Made by a program: the position numbers and the translations under genes. Below the pieces are notes generated by a model, which did no database searches, was not told where the DNA came from, and was given only the letters and a program-made list of their open reading frames with translations. Shown here piece by piece: positions 7,990 through 14,958 of a stretch of 19,966 nt of DNA. Source of the stretch: Anaerolineaceae bacterium UBA5211 (GTDB lineage Bacteria; Chloroflexota; Anaerolineae; Anaerolineales; Anaerolineaceae); the NCBI GenBank assembly GCA_002412595.1, contig DHVJ01000060.1, positions 1 through 19,966 of the forward strand, written 5' to 3'. Each line of letters opens with the position of its first letter. Positions within the stretch are counted from its first letter, which is position 1.

Positions 7990-8008
7990 CGAGCTGTTTA
8001 TGAGCTCG
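7990..8008 (+). promoter_or_regulatory. Inverted repeat upstream of the HPr gene
   Basis: CGAGCT-GTTTATG-AGCTCG forms a perfect 6-bp dyad with a 7-base spacer, ending 26 bases before the HPr start codon and 13 bases before its ribosome site. It could be an operator or a hairpin in the leader RNA. No T-run follows. Confidence 0.35.
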
Positions 8009-8034
8009 ATAAATTAATATTGGAGTGTGTGTGC

Positions 8035-8319
8035 ATGAAAGAAACAACAGTAATGGTCAACAATAAGGTAGGACTACATGCCAGACCAGCATCATTGTTC
8101 GTTCAGGCTGCCGCGAAATATTCTTCCACTATCCAGGTTTCTTGCAAGGATCCGGATACGAAAGAACTGCGGGAAGCTAACGCTAAATCAATTTTGGGAG
8201 TTCTGACATTAGGTGTCTTCCAGGGAATGGACATCACTATCAAAGCTGATGGGGAAGATGAAGAACAGGCAGTTGTAACGCTTGCTGAACTGGTAAAAAA
8301 TAATTTCGGAGAAGATTGA
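8035..8319 (+). CDS. ptsH: Phosphocarrier protein HPr
   Basis: The 94-residue protein carries the phosphorylation motif GLHARPAS with His15, and the regulatory-type region KSILGVLTLG with Ser52 at the place of Ser46 in Bacillus HPr. HPr accepts phosphate from enzyme I on the histidine and passes it to sugar-specific EIIA or DhaM-type proteins in the cytoplasm. The extra six or so residues before Ser52 (around KDPDTKELRE) lengthen a surface loop compared with typical 85-88-residue HPr. The frame is open from a TTG at 8020, but GGAG at 8022-8025 lies about 9 bases before the ATG at 8035, which fixes the start. Its stop codon overlaps the enzyme I start by one base, so the two proteins are translationally coupled. 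Confidence 0.95.
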   Translation: MKETTVMVNNKVGLHARPASLFVQAAAKYSSTIQVSCKDPDTKELREANAKSILGVLTLGVFQGMDITIKADGEDEEQAVVTLAELVKNNFGED

Positions 8320-10052
8320 TGAAAACCTTATCGGGCATTCCTGCTTCTCGCGGAATTTGCATTGGCCCGGTTTTCCAGTTTTTACGACAGGAATTGGTAG
8401 TAGCTGAATGCAAAGTTGATAATTCGCAAAAGGAATTAGAACGGCTGGATGAGGCTATTGAGATCGCTAAAGTTCAGATTTCCGGCATTTATGAAAAAGC
8501 ATTGACGGAAGCCAGCAAAGCCGACGCCGAGATTTTCCAAGCCCACCTGATGATTCTGGAAGACCCCGAATTATTATCCGAAGCTAAGAAGAAAATAGAA
8601 ACGGAACACTGCAGCGCCGATTTTGCCATGAAAGAGACCGCGCAGGCGTTCTCCAACATGATGGCCGCCATGAATGACGAATATTTCGCAGCACGCGCCA
8701 CTGACATTATGGATGTCGGCAACCGGGTGCTGCGAATTTTGTTAGGTGTGGCTGAATCTCCCACAGCGGATTTACGGACTCCCTCAATTATCATCGCGGA
8801 TGACCTAACCCCGTCCGATACCGTTTTACTGGACAAGAGTCTGGTGATCGGTTTCTGTACGGCGCGCGGTTCTGCCACTTCGCATACTGCGATCCTGGCA
8901 CGCGGATTGGGTATTCCCGCGGTTTCCGGTGCCGGTGAGGAAGTGCTCGCTCAAGAGACTGGCTCAAAGATGATCCTGGACGGCACCAAAGGCCAGGTTA
9001 TTCTTTCTCCGACCGAAACAGCTATACAGGATTATACAAAGCGGATTGAAGTTGCTAAGAACATGCGTGAAGCTTCCATGAAGCATGCCCATGAACCGGC
9101 GCTTACCCTGGATGGCAAACAAGTGGAAGTGGTCGCCAACATCGGTAACGTGGAAGGCGCCCGCAGCTCTATAGAGAACGGCGCTGAAGGCGTCGGCCTT
9201 TTGCGCACGGAGTTTCTCTATCTGGAACGCAGCAGCATGCCAACTGAAGAAGAACAATACCAAGCCTACCGCGCGATCCTGGACGTTTTCGACCAGATGC
9301 CGGTGGTCCTGCGCACGCTGGATGTGGGCGGCGACAAGGAAATTCCCTATATGGGCCTGGAAGCGGAAAGCAATTCTTTCCTGGGTCAGCGCGCGCTGCG
9401 CCTGTGCCTGGTGCGTCCGGATATTTTCAAGCCTCAATTACGCGCGGCGCTGCGCGCAGGCGTGGACCGCAATCTGAAGATTATGTTCCCCATGGTTGCC
9501 ACGGCCAGCGAAGTGCGCGACGCACGCAAAGTGCTGGAAGAATGCCGTACGGAATTGCGAAAGGAAGGTAAACCCTGTGCCGAGAACATTGAGATCGGTA
9601 TTATGGTGGAAATTCCTTCAGCAGCCCTGGTTGCTGACCAATTAGCCAAGGAAGTAGATTTCTTCTCCATTGGCACCAATGACTTGTGCCAATACACCAT
9701 GGCGGCGGACCGCACCAATCCCAAGGTTGCCAGCCTGTCCAACTCTTTTTTTCCGGCCGTGCTGCGCCTGATCAAGATGATCATCGACGCCGCGCATAAA
9801 GAAGGCAAATGGGTGGGCATGTGCGGCGAATTGGCCGGCGAACCGCTGGCAACGCCTATATTATTAGGCCTTGGTTTGGACGAGTTCAGTATGAGCCCGC
9901 CCATGGTTCCAACCGTCAAGCAGATTCTGCGCAGTTTGAACGCGGAAGAAATGAAAGCACTGGCTGAAACCGTGCTGCAATTGGAAACGCCGCAGGAAAT
10001 CCAACAATACGTCAAAGATCAGGTTCCCTTTATCACCGAACTGGTTAGCTAA
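8319..10052 (+). CDS. ptsI: Phosphoenolpyruvate-protein phosphotransferase (PTS enzyme I)
   Basis: The 577-residue protein has the normal enzyme I length. It takes phosphate from phosphoenolpyruvate and gives it to HPr. The N-terminal HPr-binding and phosphohistidine region contains GSATSHTAI with the active His189, the same number as in E. coli. The C-terminal PEP-binding barrel shows GVGLLRTEFLY (291-301), LRTLDVGGDK (331-340), SIGTNDLCQYT (450-460) and GMCGELAG with Cys502. The start is the ATG at 8319, which shares its A with the HPr stop; GGAG at 8308-8311 lies 7 bases upstream. No EII permease or EIIA is in the window, so the phosphate acceptor beyond HPr is unknown. A dihydroxyacetone kinase-type pathway or a regulatory role would be possible. 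An intrinsic terminator follows 8 bases after the stop. Confidence 0.97.
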   Translation: MKTLSGIPASRGICIGPVFQFLRQELVVAECKVDNSQKELERLDEAIEIAKVQISGIYEKALTEASKADAEIFQAHLMILEDPELLSEAKKKIETEHCSADFAMKETAQAFSNMMAAMNDEYFAARATDIMDVGNRVLRILLGVAESPTADLRTPSIIIADDLTPSDTVLLDKSLVIGFCTARGSATSHTAILARGLGIPAVSGAGEEVLAQETGSKMILDGTKGQVILSPTETAIQDYTKRIEVAKNMREASMKHAHEPALTLDGKQVEVVANIGNVEGARSSIENGAEGVGLLRTEFLYLERSSMPTEEEQYQAYRAILDVFDQMPVVLRTLDVGGDKEIPYMGLEAESNSFLGQRALRLCLVRPDIFKPQLRAALRAGVDRNLKIMFPMVATASEVRDARKVLEECRTELRKEGKPCAENIEIGIMVEIPSAALVADQLAKEVDFFSIGTNDLCQYTMAADRTNPKVASLSNSFFPAVLRLIKMIIDAAHKEGKWVGMCGELAGEPLATPILLGLGLDEFSMSPPMVPTVKQILRSLNAEEMKALAETVLQLETPQEIQQYVKDQVPFITELVS

Positions 10053-10060
10053 CCTATGAG

Positions 10061-10085
10061 GGCCCGGATATTCCGGGCCTTTTTT
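10061..10085 (+). terminator. Strong intrinsic terminator after enzyme I
   Basis: A perfect 8-bp GC-rich stem, GGCCCGGA/TCCGGGCC, with loop TAT is followed directly by six T residues. It begins 8 bases after the enzyme I stop codon and marks the end of the HPr/enzyme I transcript. Confidence 0.93.
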
Positions 10086-10089
10086 ATTT

Positions 10090-10150
10090 AAGGAACGTCC
10101 CTGCTTTGCCAAAAAGCTTCGCAATCGACTGACCTCAGGGATCACTCCTT
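10090..10150. repeat. Imperfect long inverted repeat between convergent genes
   Basis: The left arm AAGGA-ACGT-CCCTG (10090-10103) pairs with the right arm CAGGG-ATCAC-TCCTT (10136-10150): two perfect 5-bp blocks separated by an unpaired bulge on each side, around a 32-base loop. It lies just downstream of the minus-strand gene that ends at 10154, so it may act as its 3' structure or terminator. No T-run follows in that direction. Confidence 0.4.
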
Positions 10151-10153
10151 TAT

Positions 10154-12385
10154 TTAAAATAGTTGGAATTGGTCGGAGGGTTCTGCCAGGGGTGGGTCGC
10201 CGCTTAACAAGCTTTCCCATTTATCCAAACTTTTTTCCTCCTGGGCTGCCAGCCAGCGTAAATAGCGGTATTTCATCAGATGCCAGCCGCCTTCATCCAG
10301 CGCTGTTTTCAGGTGTGCATTTTCCTGCAAGCGATGCTGGAGCCAATGTGAGCGGCTGCCGGGAAATACCAGCACATTCTTTATTTTCTCGTTGATCTGA
10401 TTTGCGAACACAAAGTTTGAAAAGGTGGCACTGTTCAATAAATAATAGCGGTGCAAGGGGCGTCCCTGGGCGTCTATCCAGCTAACTACCGAATTATCCT
10501 CCAGATTAAACTCCAGGCCAAAGCTGCGCGCGCGTGCTTCCAGCAGAGCGGCCATTTCAACCATATCCGCCTCACGGGCAGTGCGTGTTTCCCCCGCGCG
10601 CAGCATGAAAAGACCGGGCATGGTTGGGTCTTCATCCGCGTAACTTTGCAGGCAGAGCCGCAGGTTGTCTGTCTCAGGCGTCAAGCGCCCGGGCAGGCTG
10701 CTAAAGACCTGCTTTTCCAATTTATCTAATCGGATTTGCGGCTGCTCCCATAAAATTTCGCGTATGGTCAGTTCCAGGCGTTCGGATAAAGGTGTTTGGC
10801 CGACGCGTGCATCTGCCAATTCCCATAAATTACCTCCAGAGGGGGAGGGGTATTCCTGAGCGAACTTGGGGTTATGCAAGGCCTCGCTGATCGCCTGTTG
10901 GAGCTGGCTAAAATAGGTTTCCTCCAGGTTATCGATATTGGCCGGCAGGTTGTTTTGCATAGCCAATTGCGCCAGACAATCGCTGATGATAGTCTGCAAA
11001 TGCACTGGTTCGCCGCGTGTTTGCAGATAACTGCGCAGGTTGGATTGGATTTTTGGGCTGGCCGGACTTTGAACGGGTTCAACAACCCGCCACAGGCATT
11101 GGTAAACCTCCTCGGATGGGTTGGCAGCAAAACCGCTCAGCTCGAAACCAGAGGCATGCGCGCCCGCCAGCAATCCCAGCAGGTGGTTGGGCGCAGCCTG
11201 CGGCAGCAGCCCAAACATGGGGGTATCCGGCGGAATGGCGCTGCATAAATCCCGCAGAGCTGTCTCAAGGGCCAGGGCAAACCAGCGCCAATCATAACGC
11301 CGGCGCGTCAATGCGCTGCGCATGGGGGCGACCGCCTTGCGCCCCCACAGCCAACCCGACCACATGGCACTCAGGGTCCAAAAAGCCTGGTTGGGGCGAG
11401 GAAATACACTGATGACCGCAGCAGGAGGTTTTTGTTGGAACAGGTCCACTTTTTCAGGTTGGCGGCGGTTATATAAACAGATGCCGCCGCGCTCATCGGG
11501 CAGCTTGGGCCAGTAAGTGATGGGCACTGGCGTTTCATAAGCTCCCCAGCGCGCCGGAGCACTTTCCAATGTCAGCCACAGGTTCTTTTCCAGGAATTTG
11601 GCCGGCAGACTGAGCTGAAAATGATATTGGCCTCGGCCGGGCCAGTGCCACAGGGAAGTGGCATCGTCAAAAACCTGCAGCAGCATGGCCTGCATGAAAA
11701 GTTTATCTTGCTTGGCCCATTCCAACTGGTCCAGGCGATTGGACAATGTCATGCAGACGTATAACGCACGCGGCAGGTAACAGTCCAGGGCGGCTTTGAT
11801 GCTAGCTTGTTCATATTCACTGCCTTGCAGTACACGCTGGGAAGCTCGTGCGCGGTGCAGCCGCAAGCTGCCCAGACGTTCCAAATTTTGCAGGTCGTAG
11901 GCACTGATTTCACGCTCTCCCTCGTCACCGCAATGCGGGCAGCTATAAACCCGGCTGAGCGGCTGCGTGCCGCCGCGCTCCCACACAAAGCCCTGCGGTT
12001 GGATCATCTGGCCGCAGCCCGCGCAGGGCGTAGCATACAGCCCGCGTAGATGTTTTTCCATGGATTCATCCGCCCGGCGTGAGATGAGCAACGGAGAAAG
12101 CACTTTCCATAAGTGGTCGCTGCCGGGCGCACGGCAGATGGTTTCCAACATCAGCCATAGAATGGGGTTATTGCGTGCCATGAGTACCCGCCGCCCGGTC
12201 AACGCTGCTTCCACCGCTAAAAGAGGATGCGCGCCTAAGGGGTCAAGCATCAGGCTGGCAGGTGGGGTGTTTTCGGCTGCCCAAGCGCCGATGACACCTT
12301 TGGGCAGGGCGGGCAGGAATAATCCCAAAGGTAGATCGTAAGAACCCTGACTGGCAGGGAGATAAGCGAGTGGTTTCTCTGCCAT
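10154..12385 (-). CDS. Degenerate DNA-methyltransferase-like protein with zinc ribbon
   Basis: The 743-residue protein follows the plan of large adenine-specific DNA methylases with an inserted zinc ribbon. An N-terminal DPLGAHP followed by AVEAALTGRRVLMARNNP (48-74) sits where the SAM-binding DPFxGSGT motif is expected. A four-cysteine ribbon follows (CAGC 121-124, CPHC 149-152). Then comes a segment VISVFPRPNQAFW (324-336) where the catalytic DPPY would lie, and a helical region and GF turn (ASGFELSG, 411-418) typical of the end of the fold. Both signature motifs are altered, so base methylation is doubtful. The C-terminal 300 residues include a winged-helix-like stretch (about 560-620) and an alpha/beta region I cannot assign. 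I chose the ATG at 12385 because the longer frame to 12556 overlaps the divergent gene. No clear ribosome site is present; a TATACT hexamer lies 14 bases before the ATG. No restriction enzyme gene is adjacent. Confidence 0.7.
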   Translation of the reverse strand: MAEKPLAYLPASQGSYDLPLGLFLPALPKGVIGAWAAENTPPASLMLDPLGAHPLLAVEAALTGRRVLMARNNPILWLMLETICRAPGSDHLWKVLSPLLISRRADESMEKHLRGLYATPCAGCGQMIQPQGFVWERGGTQPLSRVYSCPHCGDEGEREISAYDLQNLERLGSLRLHRARASQRVLQGSEYEQASIKAALDCYLPRALYVCMTLSNRLDQLEWAKQDKLFMQAMLLQVFDDATSLWHWPGRGQYHFQLSLPAKFLEKNLWLTLESAPARWGAYETPVPITYWPKLPDERGGICLYNRRQPEKVDLFQQKPPAAVISVFPRPNQAFWTLSAMWSGWLWGRKAVAPMRSALTRRRYDWRWFALALETALRDLCSAIPPDTPMFGLLPQAAPNHLLGLLAGAHASGFELSGFAANPSEEVYQCLWRVVEPVQSPASPKIQSNLRSYLQTRGEPVHLQTIISDCLAQLAMQNNLPANIDNLEETYFSQLQQAISEALHNPKFAQEYPSPSGGNLWELADARVGQTPLSERLELTIREILWEQPQIRLDKLEKQVFSSLPGRLTPETDNLRLCLQSYADEDPTMPGLFMLRAGETRTAREADMVEMAALLEARARSFGLEFNLEDNSVVSWIDAQGRPLHRYYLLNSATFSNFVFANQINEKIKNVLVFPGSRSHWLQHRLQENAHLKTALDEGGWHLMKYRYLRWLAAQEEKSLDKWESLLSGDPPLAEPSDQFQLF

Positions 12386-12447
12386 GTGATTTTTTATTAG
12401 TATACAGGATATAAAGCAAAACCCGCCGCCGATGTTAGAATAAATTG
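12386..12447. promoter_or_regulatory. Divergent promoter region with two -10-like boxes
   Basis: This 62-bp gap separates two divergent genes. On the minus strand TATACT (12399-12404) lies 14 bases before the ATG at 12385. On the plus strand TAGAAT (12436-12441) lies 6 bases before the ATG at 12448. Neither has a recognisable -35 box or a Shine-Dalgarno sequence between it and the start codon, so very short leaders or leaderless transcripts are possible. Confidence 0.35.
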
Positions 12448-13215
12448 ATGAATAAAGCTTTGACTGCCATGCAGACCTTATTTGGGGATAAACGCAGGCC
12501 ATTTCTAATGGCGCATCGCGGCAACCGTGCGCTGTGTCCGGAAAACACTCTGGCATCTTTCAGCCAGGCTGTGCGCGACGGTGCGGACATCCTCGAAACG
12601 GATGTGCATCTCTCGGCGGATGATGAGTTCATCTGCATCCATGATGGCACCGTGGACCGCACCACCAACGGCAGCGGCGCCATCGCGGAGTTGACCCTGA
12701 AAGAGATCAAAGCCCTGCGTGCGCTGGACCCGGCCGGGCAGGAGACGCAAGAAACTATTCCCACCCTGGCGGAGGTGGCAGCACAGCTGCCGCCCAAGGT
12801 TGCGCTGGCATTGGAACTCAAAACCGATCGCTTTTTGGAACCCGAAGTCTGCCGGCGTTTTGCAGATGCGCTGCGCCGCAGTGGCATCTACGCGCGCAGC
12901 TTTGCACTTTCTTTCAATCTGCCGCGTCTGCAATCCCTGCAGCGTGAGGCTGAGGATATGCCCATCGGCTGGATTAGCATGAGCTGGCTGCGCCCGGACC
13001 GTGCGGTGGAATTGATTGGCCCGTTCTGGCCGATTGTCTATCTCAACCCGGGTTATGTGAAGCAGGCCCACCGCCGCGGCATGTTTGTCTGTCCGCTGGA
13101 CCCCAAGCCGGAAAAACGCTTGGGCCATTACCTGAAGATAGGCTGCGATGCGGTCATCTCCGATAACCCGGCGGTTACCCGCGCTGCGCTGGACCGGCTT
13201 ATGCGGGAAGAATGA
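12448..13215 (+). CDS. Glycerophosphodiester phosphodiesterase family protein
   Basis: The 255-residue protein is a single GDPD TIM-barrel domain. It has the first catalytic pair in MAHRGN (His23, Arg24), then PENT (31-34), the metal ligands in ILETDVHLS (Glu50, Asp52), the second catalytic histidine in CIHDGTVDRTTNG (His65), and a later ELKTD motif supplying another metal ligand. Enzymes of this family hydrolyse glycerophosphodiesters to glycerol 3-phosphate and an alcohol. With no signal peptide it should be cytoplasmic, working on deacylated phospholipids or similar diesters. I chose the ATG at 12448 over a TTG three bases earlier; an ATG at 12469 is also possible, and no ribosome site decides between them. 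The next gene starts 44 bases downstream on the same strand, so the genes may be co-transcribed. Confidence 0.93.
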   Translation: MNKALTAMQTLFGDKRRPFLMAHRGNRALCPENTLASFSQAVRDGADILETDVHLSADDEFICIHDGTVDRTTNGSGAIAELTLKEIKALRALDPAGQETQETIPTLAEVAAQLPPKVALALELKTDRFLEPEVCRRFADALRRSGIYARSFALSFNLPRLQSLQREAEDMPIGWISMSWLRPDRAVELIGPFWPIVYLNPGYVKQAHRRGMFVCPLDPKPEKRLGHYLKIGCDAVISDNPAVTRAALDRLMREE

Positions 13216-13259
13216 GATAAGTCCGGTTAAAATAATCACAGGAATCTAGGACTACGGCT

Positions 13260-14315
13260 TTGAAATATACCTTTACGATTCGCGAGAAATACCCTCGCAT
13301 CACCATTATTCACCACCGCAGCGCGGACGGCACCCTTTGGGCGACCTCCAAACGGCGTATTATGGTCAACCGCGGAAGCGGGTGGGTACCTGCGGGAAAA
13401 TTTCCACGCAGCTACCCGCGCGACTTTTTCGGCTGGTCGCGCCCCACGGCGCGCGCCATGCGGGCGGATAAATGCAACCTGTATGTCAACCGGCCAGGAA
13501 ACGTGCTGGGCATACGCGGCGGATGGGTATATGCGCTGCGAGCAGACAGCTTGCAACCTTTGTTCCCTATCCAGGGTGACAGTGTCCTGCATCGTTCTTT
13601 TAGCGAAGACGCGCAGGGGAATATCTACTTCGGTGAATATTTCATGAATCCTGAACGGCGCCCGGTGCGAATCTGGCGCGTGGCGCCGGATTTGAAAAGT
13701 TGGGAGGTTGCCTGCGAGCTGCCAGGCGTGCGCCATGTGCATGGCATTCATGCTGACCCCTTTGACCCCGGTGTCTTTTGGGCTACGGTGGGGGATTTTG
13801 CCGGTGAGTGTTTCCTGGTGCGCACGCAAGATGGATTTCAAAGCACGCAGCGTTTTGGCGACGGCAGCCAGATTTGGCGCGCGGTCAACCTGTTTTTTAC
13901 AAAAGAATCAGTCAATTGGCTGACCGACAGCAACCTGGAACTGAACCATGCCTGCCGCATGAAGCGGGTTGATGGCACGCTGGAGGTCGGGCAGGATATC
14001 GATTGTTCGGCCTGGTACGGCTGCACCACCCGGGAAGGCTTGCATGTAGCCTTTACAACTGTGGAGCAGGGGCCGGGCATTTTAAGCAACCAAAGTTCCG
14101 TGCTGCTTAGCCGGGATGCTTTTCACTGGGAAAAAGTGGCTGGTTTCAAAAAGGATTTCTGGCGGCCGGTCAAGGTATTTAAATATGGAGTAATTTCCTG
14201 CCCCTCCGGCAGCCTGGGTTTGGATGAACTGTATCTGAGCGGCGAAGGCCTGGTGGGGTTGGATGGCTGCAGCATCCGCGCGGAAATCCAGAGGGAGCAA
14301 AGCAGCCGTGATTAA
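13260..14315 (+). CDS. Putative beta-propeller protein (BNR/sialidase-like fold), function unknown
   Basis: The 351-residue protein has repeated beta-rich units with W, G and D at regular distances: DGTLWATSKRRIMVN (21-35), GNIYFGEYFMN (120-130), WRVAPDLKSWEVACELPG, DPGVFWATVGDFAGECFLVR, and a late SSVLLSRDAFHWEKV. These resemble blades of sialidase/BNR or YVTN-type propellers, with Asp-containing turns such as SEDAQGN. There is no signal peptide, membrane segment or recognised catalytic set, so I cannot name a reaction. The start is a TTG at 13260, supported by AGGA 7-8 bases upstream; no ATG occurs before residue 34. Its stop overlaps the next gene by 8 bases, and that gene in turn overlaps the formyltransferase, so this protein probably works with a sugar-modifying pathway. 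Glycan binding would be one guess. Confidence 0.75.
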   Translation: MKYTFTIREKYPRITIIHHRSADGTLWATSKRRIMVNRGSGWVPAGKFPRSYPRDFFGWSRPTARAMRADKCNLYVNRPGNVLGIRGGWVYALRADSLQPLFPIQGDSVLHRSFSEDAQGNIYFGEYFMNPERRPVRIWRVAPDLKSWEVACELPGVRHVHGIHADPFDPGVFWATVGDFAGECFLVRTQDGFQSTQRFGDGSQIWRAVNLFFTKESVNWLTDSNLELNHACRMKRVDGTLEVGQDIDCSAWYGCTTREGLHVAFTTVEQGPGILSNQSSVLLSRDAFHWEKVAGFKKDFWRPVKVFKYGVISCPSGSLGLDELYLSGEGLVGLDGCSIRAEIQREQSSRD

Positions 14316-14958
14316 AAAAGCCCTGGGCTGGCTGCTGGGCCTGATGGCCGGCTGGTTTGATCATGAAACAAGCGTGGAAAATGTGCGTGAGTTTGTTGAA
14401 AAGCATTACCGCTCCCTGGCGCTTAAACAAAACTTGCCGGAAGAAACCCGCAACGATATGGCACAGCTGCGAAAATTGCTGCTGCAGTTAGGTTGGCAGG
14501 CCGGAGAAAAAGCGGATTTAAACGTTAAAGAAAAAGAAAAAACCGGACAAGCCCCTCTTGATTTTGCGGATTTGAACCCCGCTAATTGTTTTGAGCGCGG
14601 CGTGCTGCGGCCTGGCTGCGGGCGTTATCTGGATCAGTTCAGCACAGCCAACGCGGAGCGGGACGTTCTCATGCAAAGATTACTGCGGCATGTGGAGGTC
14701 AAGCGCCAGGCATCCCTGCAGAAGTTTTCACAGGAATTGCCTGCTGAAGCGCAATGGCTGGAGCGTTGTGATATCAGCATTTTGTTCAGTCATTATGCCC
14801 GCCGTACGCGCGATTTGCGTTTCCTGAACGCGGCTTTCAAGTTGGATGAGTGGAATATCAAAATGATGCGCCGCTCGCTTTCGGATGCCGGCCGGGTGCG
14901 TTTGCTGCTGGCCTTGGCTGAGCAGGAAATCAGCGCGAAGGAGCTGCTGGCATGCTAA
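14308..14958 (+). CDS. Unknown protein between propeller and formyltransferase genes
   Basis: I do not recognise this 216-residue protein. It starts with a short hydrophobic stretch (ALGWLLGLMAGWF, residues 5-17) that could be a membrane-associated helix. The rest is mostly helical and charged, with a lysine/glutamate-rich segment near 75-84 and a helical C-terminal half containing HYARRTRDLRFLNAAFKLDE. No catalytic motif is visible. The frame is open from 14263, but the GTG at 14308 is preceded by GAGGGAG about 10 bases upstream and overlaps the previous stop in the compact way seen in coupled genes, so I chose it. Its own stop overlaps the formyltransferase start by 7 bases. The tight double overlap is the best clue to function: it probably acts together with its neighbours, perhaps at the membrane. 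Confidence 0.78.
   Translation: MIKKALGWLLGLMAGWFDHETSVENVREFVEKHYRSLALKQNLPEETRNDMAQLRKLLLQLGWQAGEKADLNVKEKEKTGQAPLDFADLNPANCFERGVLRPGCGRYLDQFSTANAERDVLMQRLLRHVEVKRQASLQKFSQELPAEAQWLERCDISILFSHYARRTRDLRFLNAAFKLDEWNIKMMRRSLSDAGRVRLLLALAEQEISAKELLAC

Noticed and set aside
10090..10150. Possible T-box or other riboswitch in the minus-strand direction
   Set aside because: The sequence lacks the conserved T-box core and sits downstream of a gene end rather than in front of an aminoacyl-tRNA synthetase or transport gene.
10154..12385. Active restriction-modification methylase
   Set aside because: Neither a DPPY catalytic motif nor a canonical SAM-binding motif is present, and no restriction endonuclease gene is adjacent.
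12505..13239. Long minus-strand open frame (244 codons) opposite the glycerophosphodiesterase gene
   Set aside because: The plus strand encodes a clear GDPD enzyme with all catalytic motifs. The opposite frame has no recognisable domain and is a shadow of codon bias.
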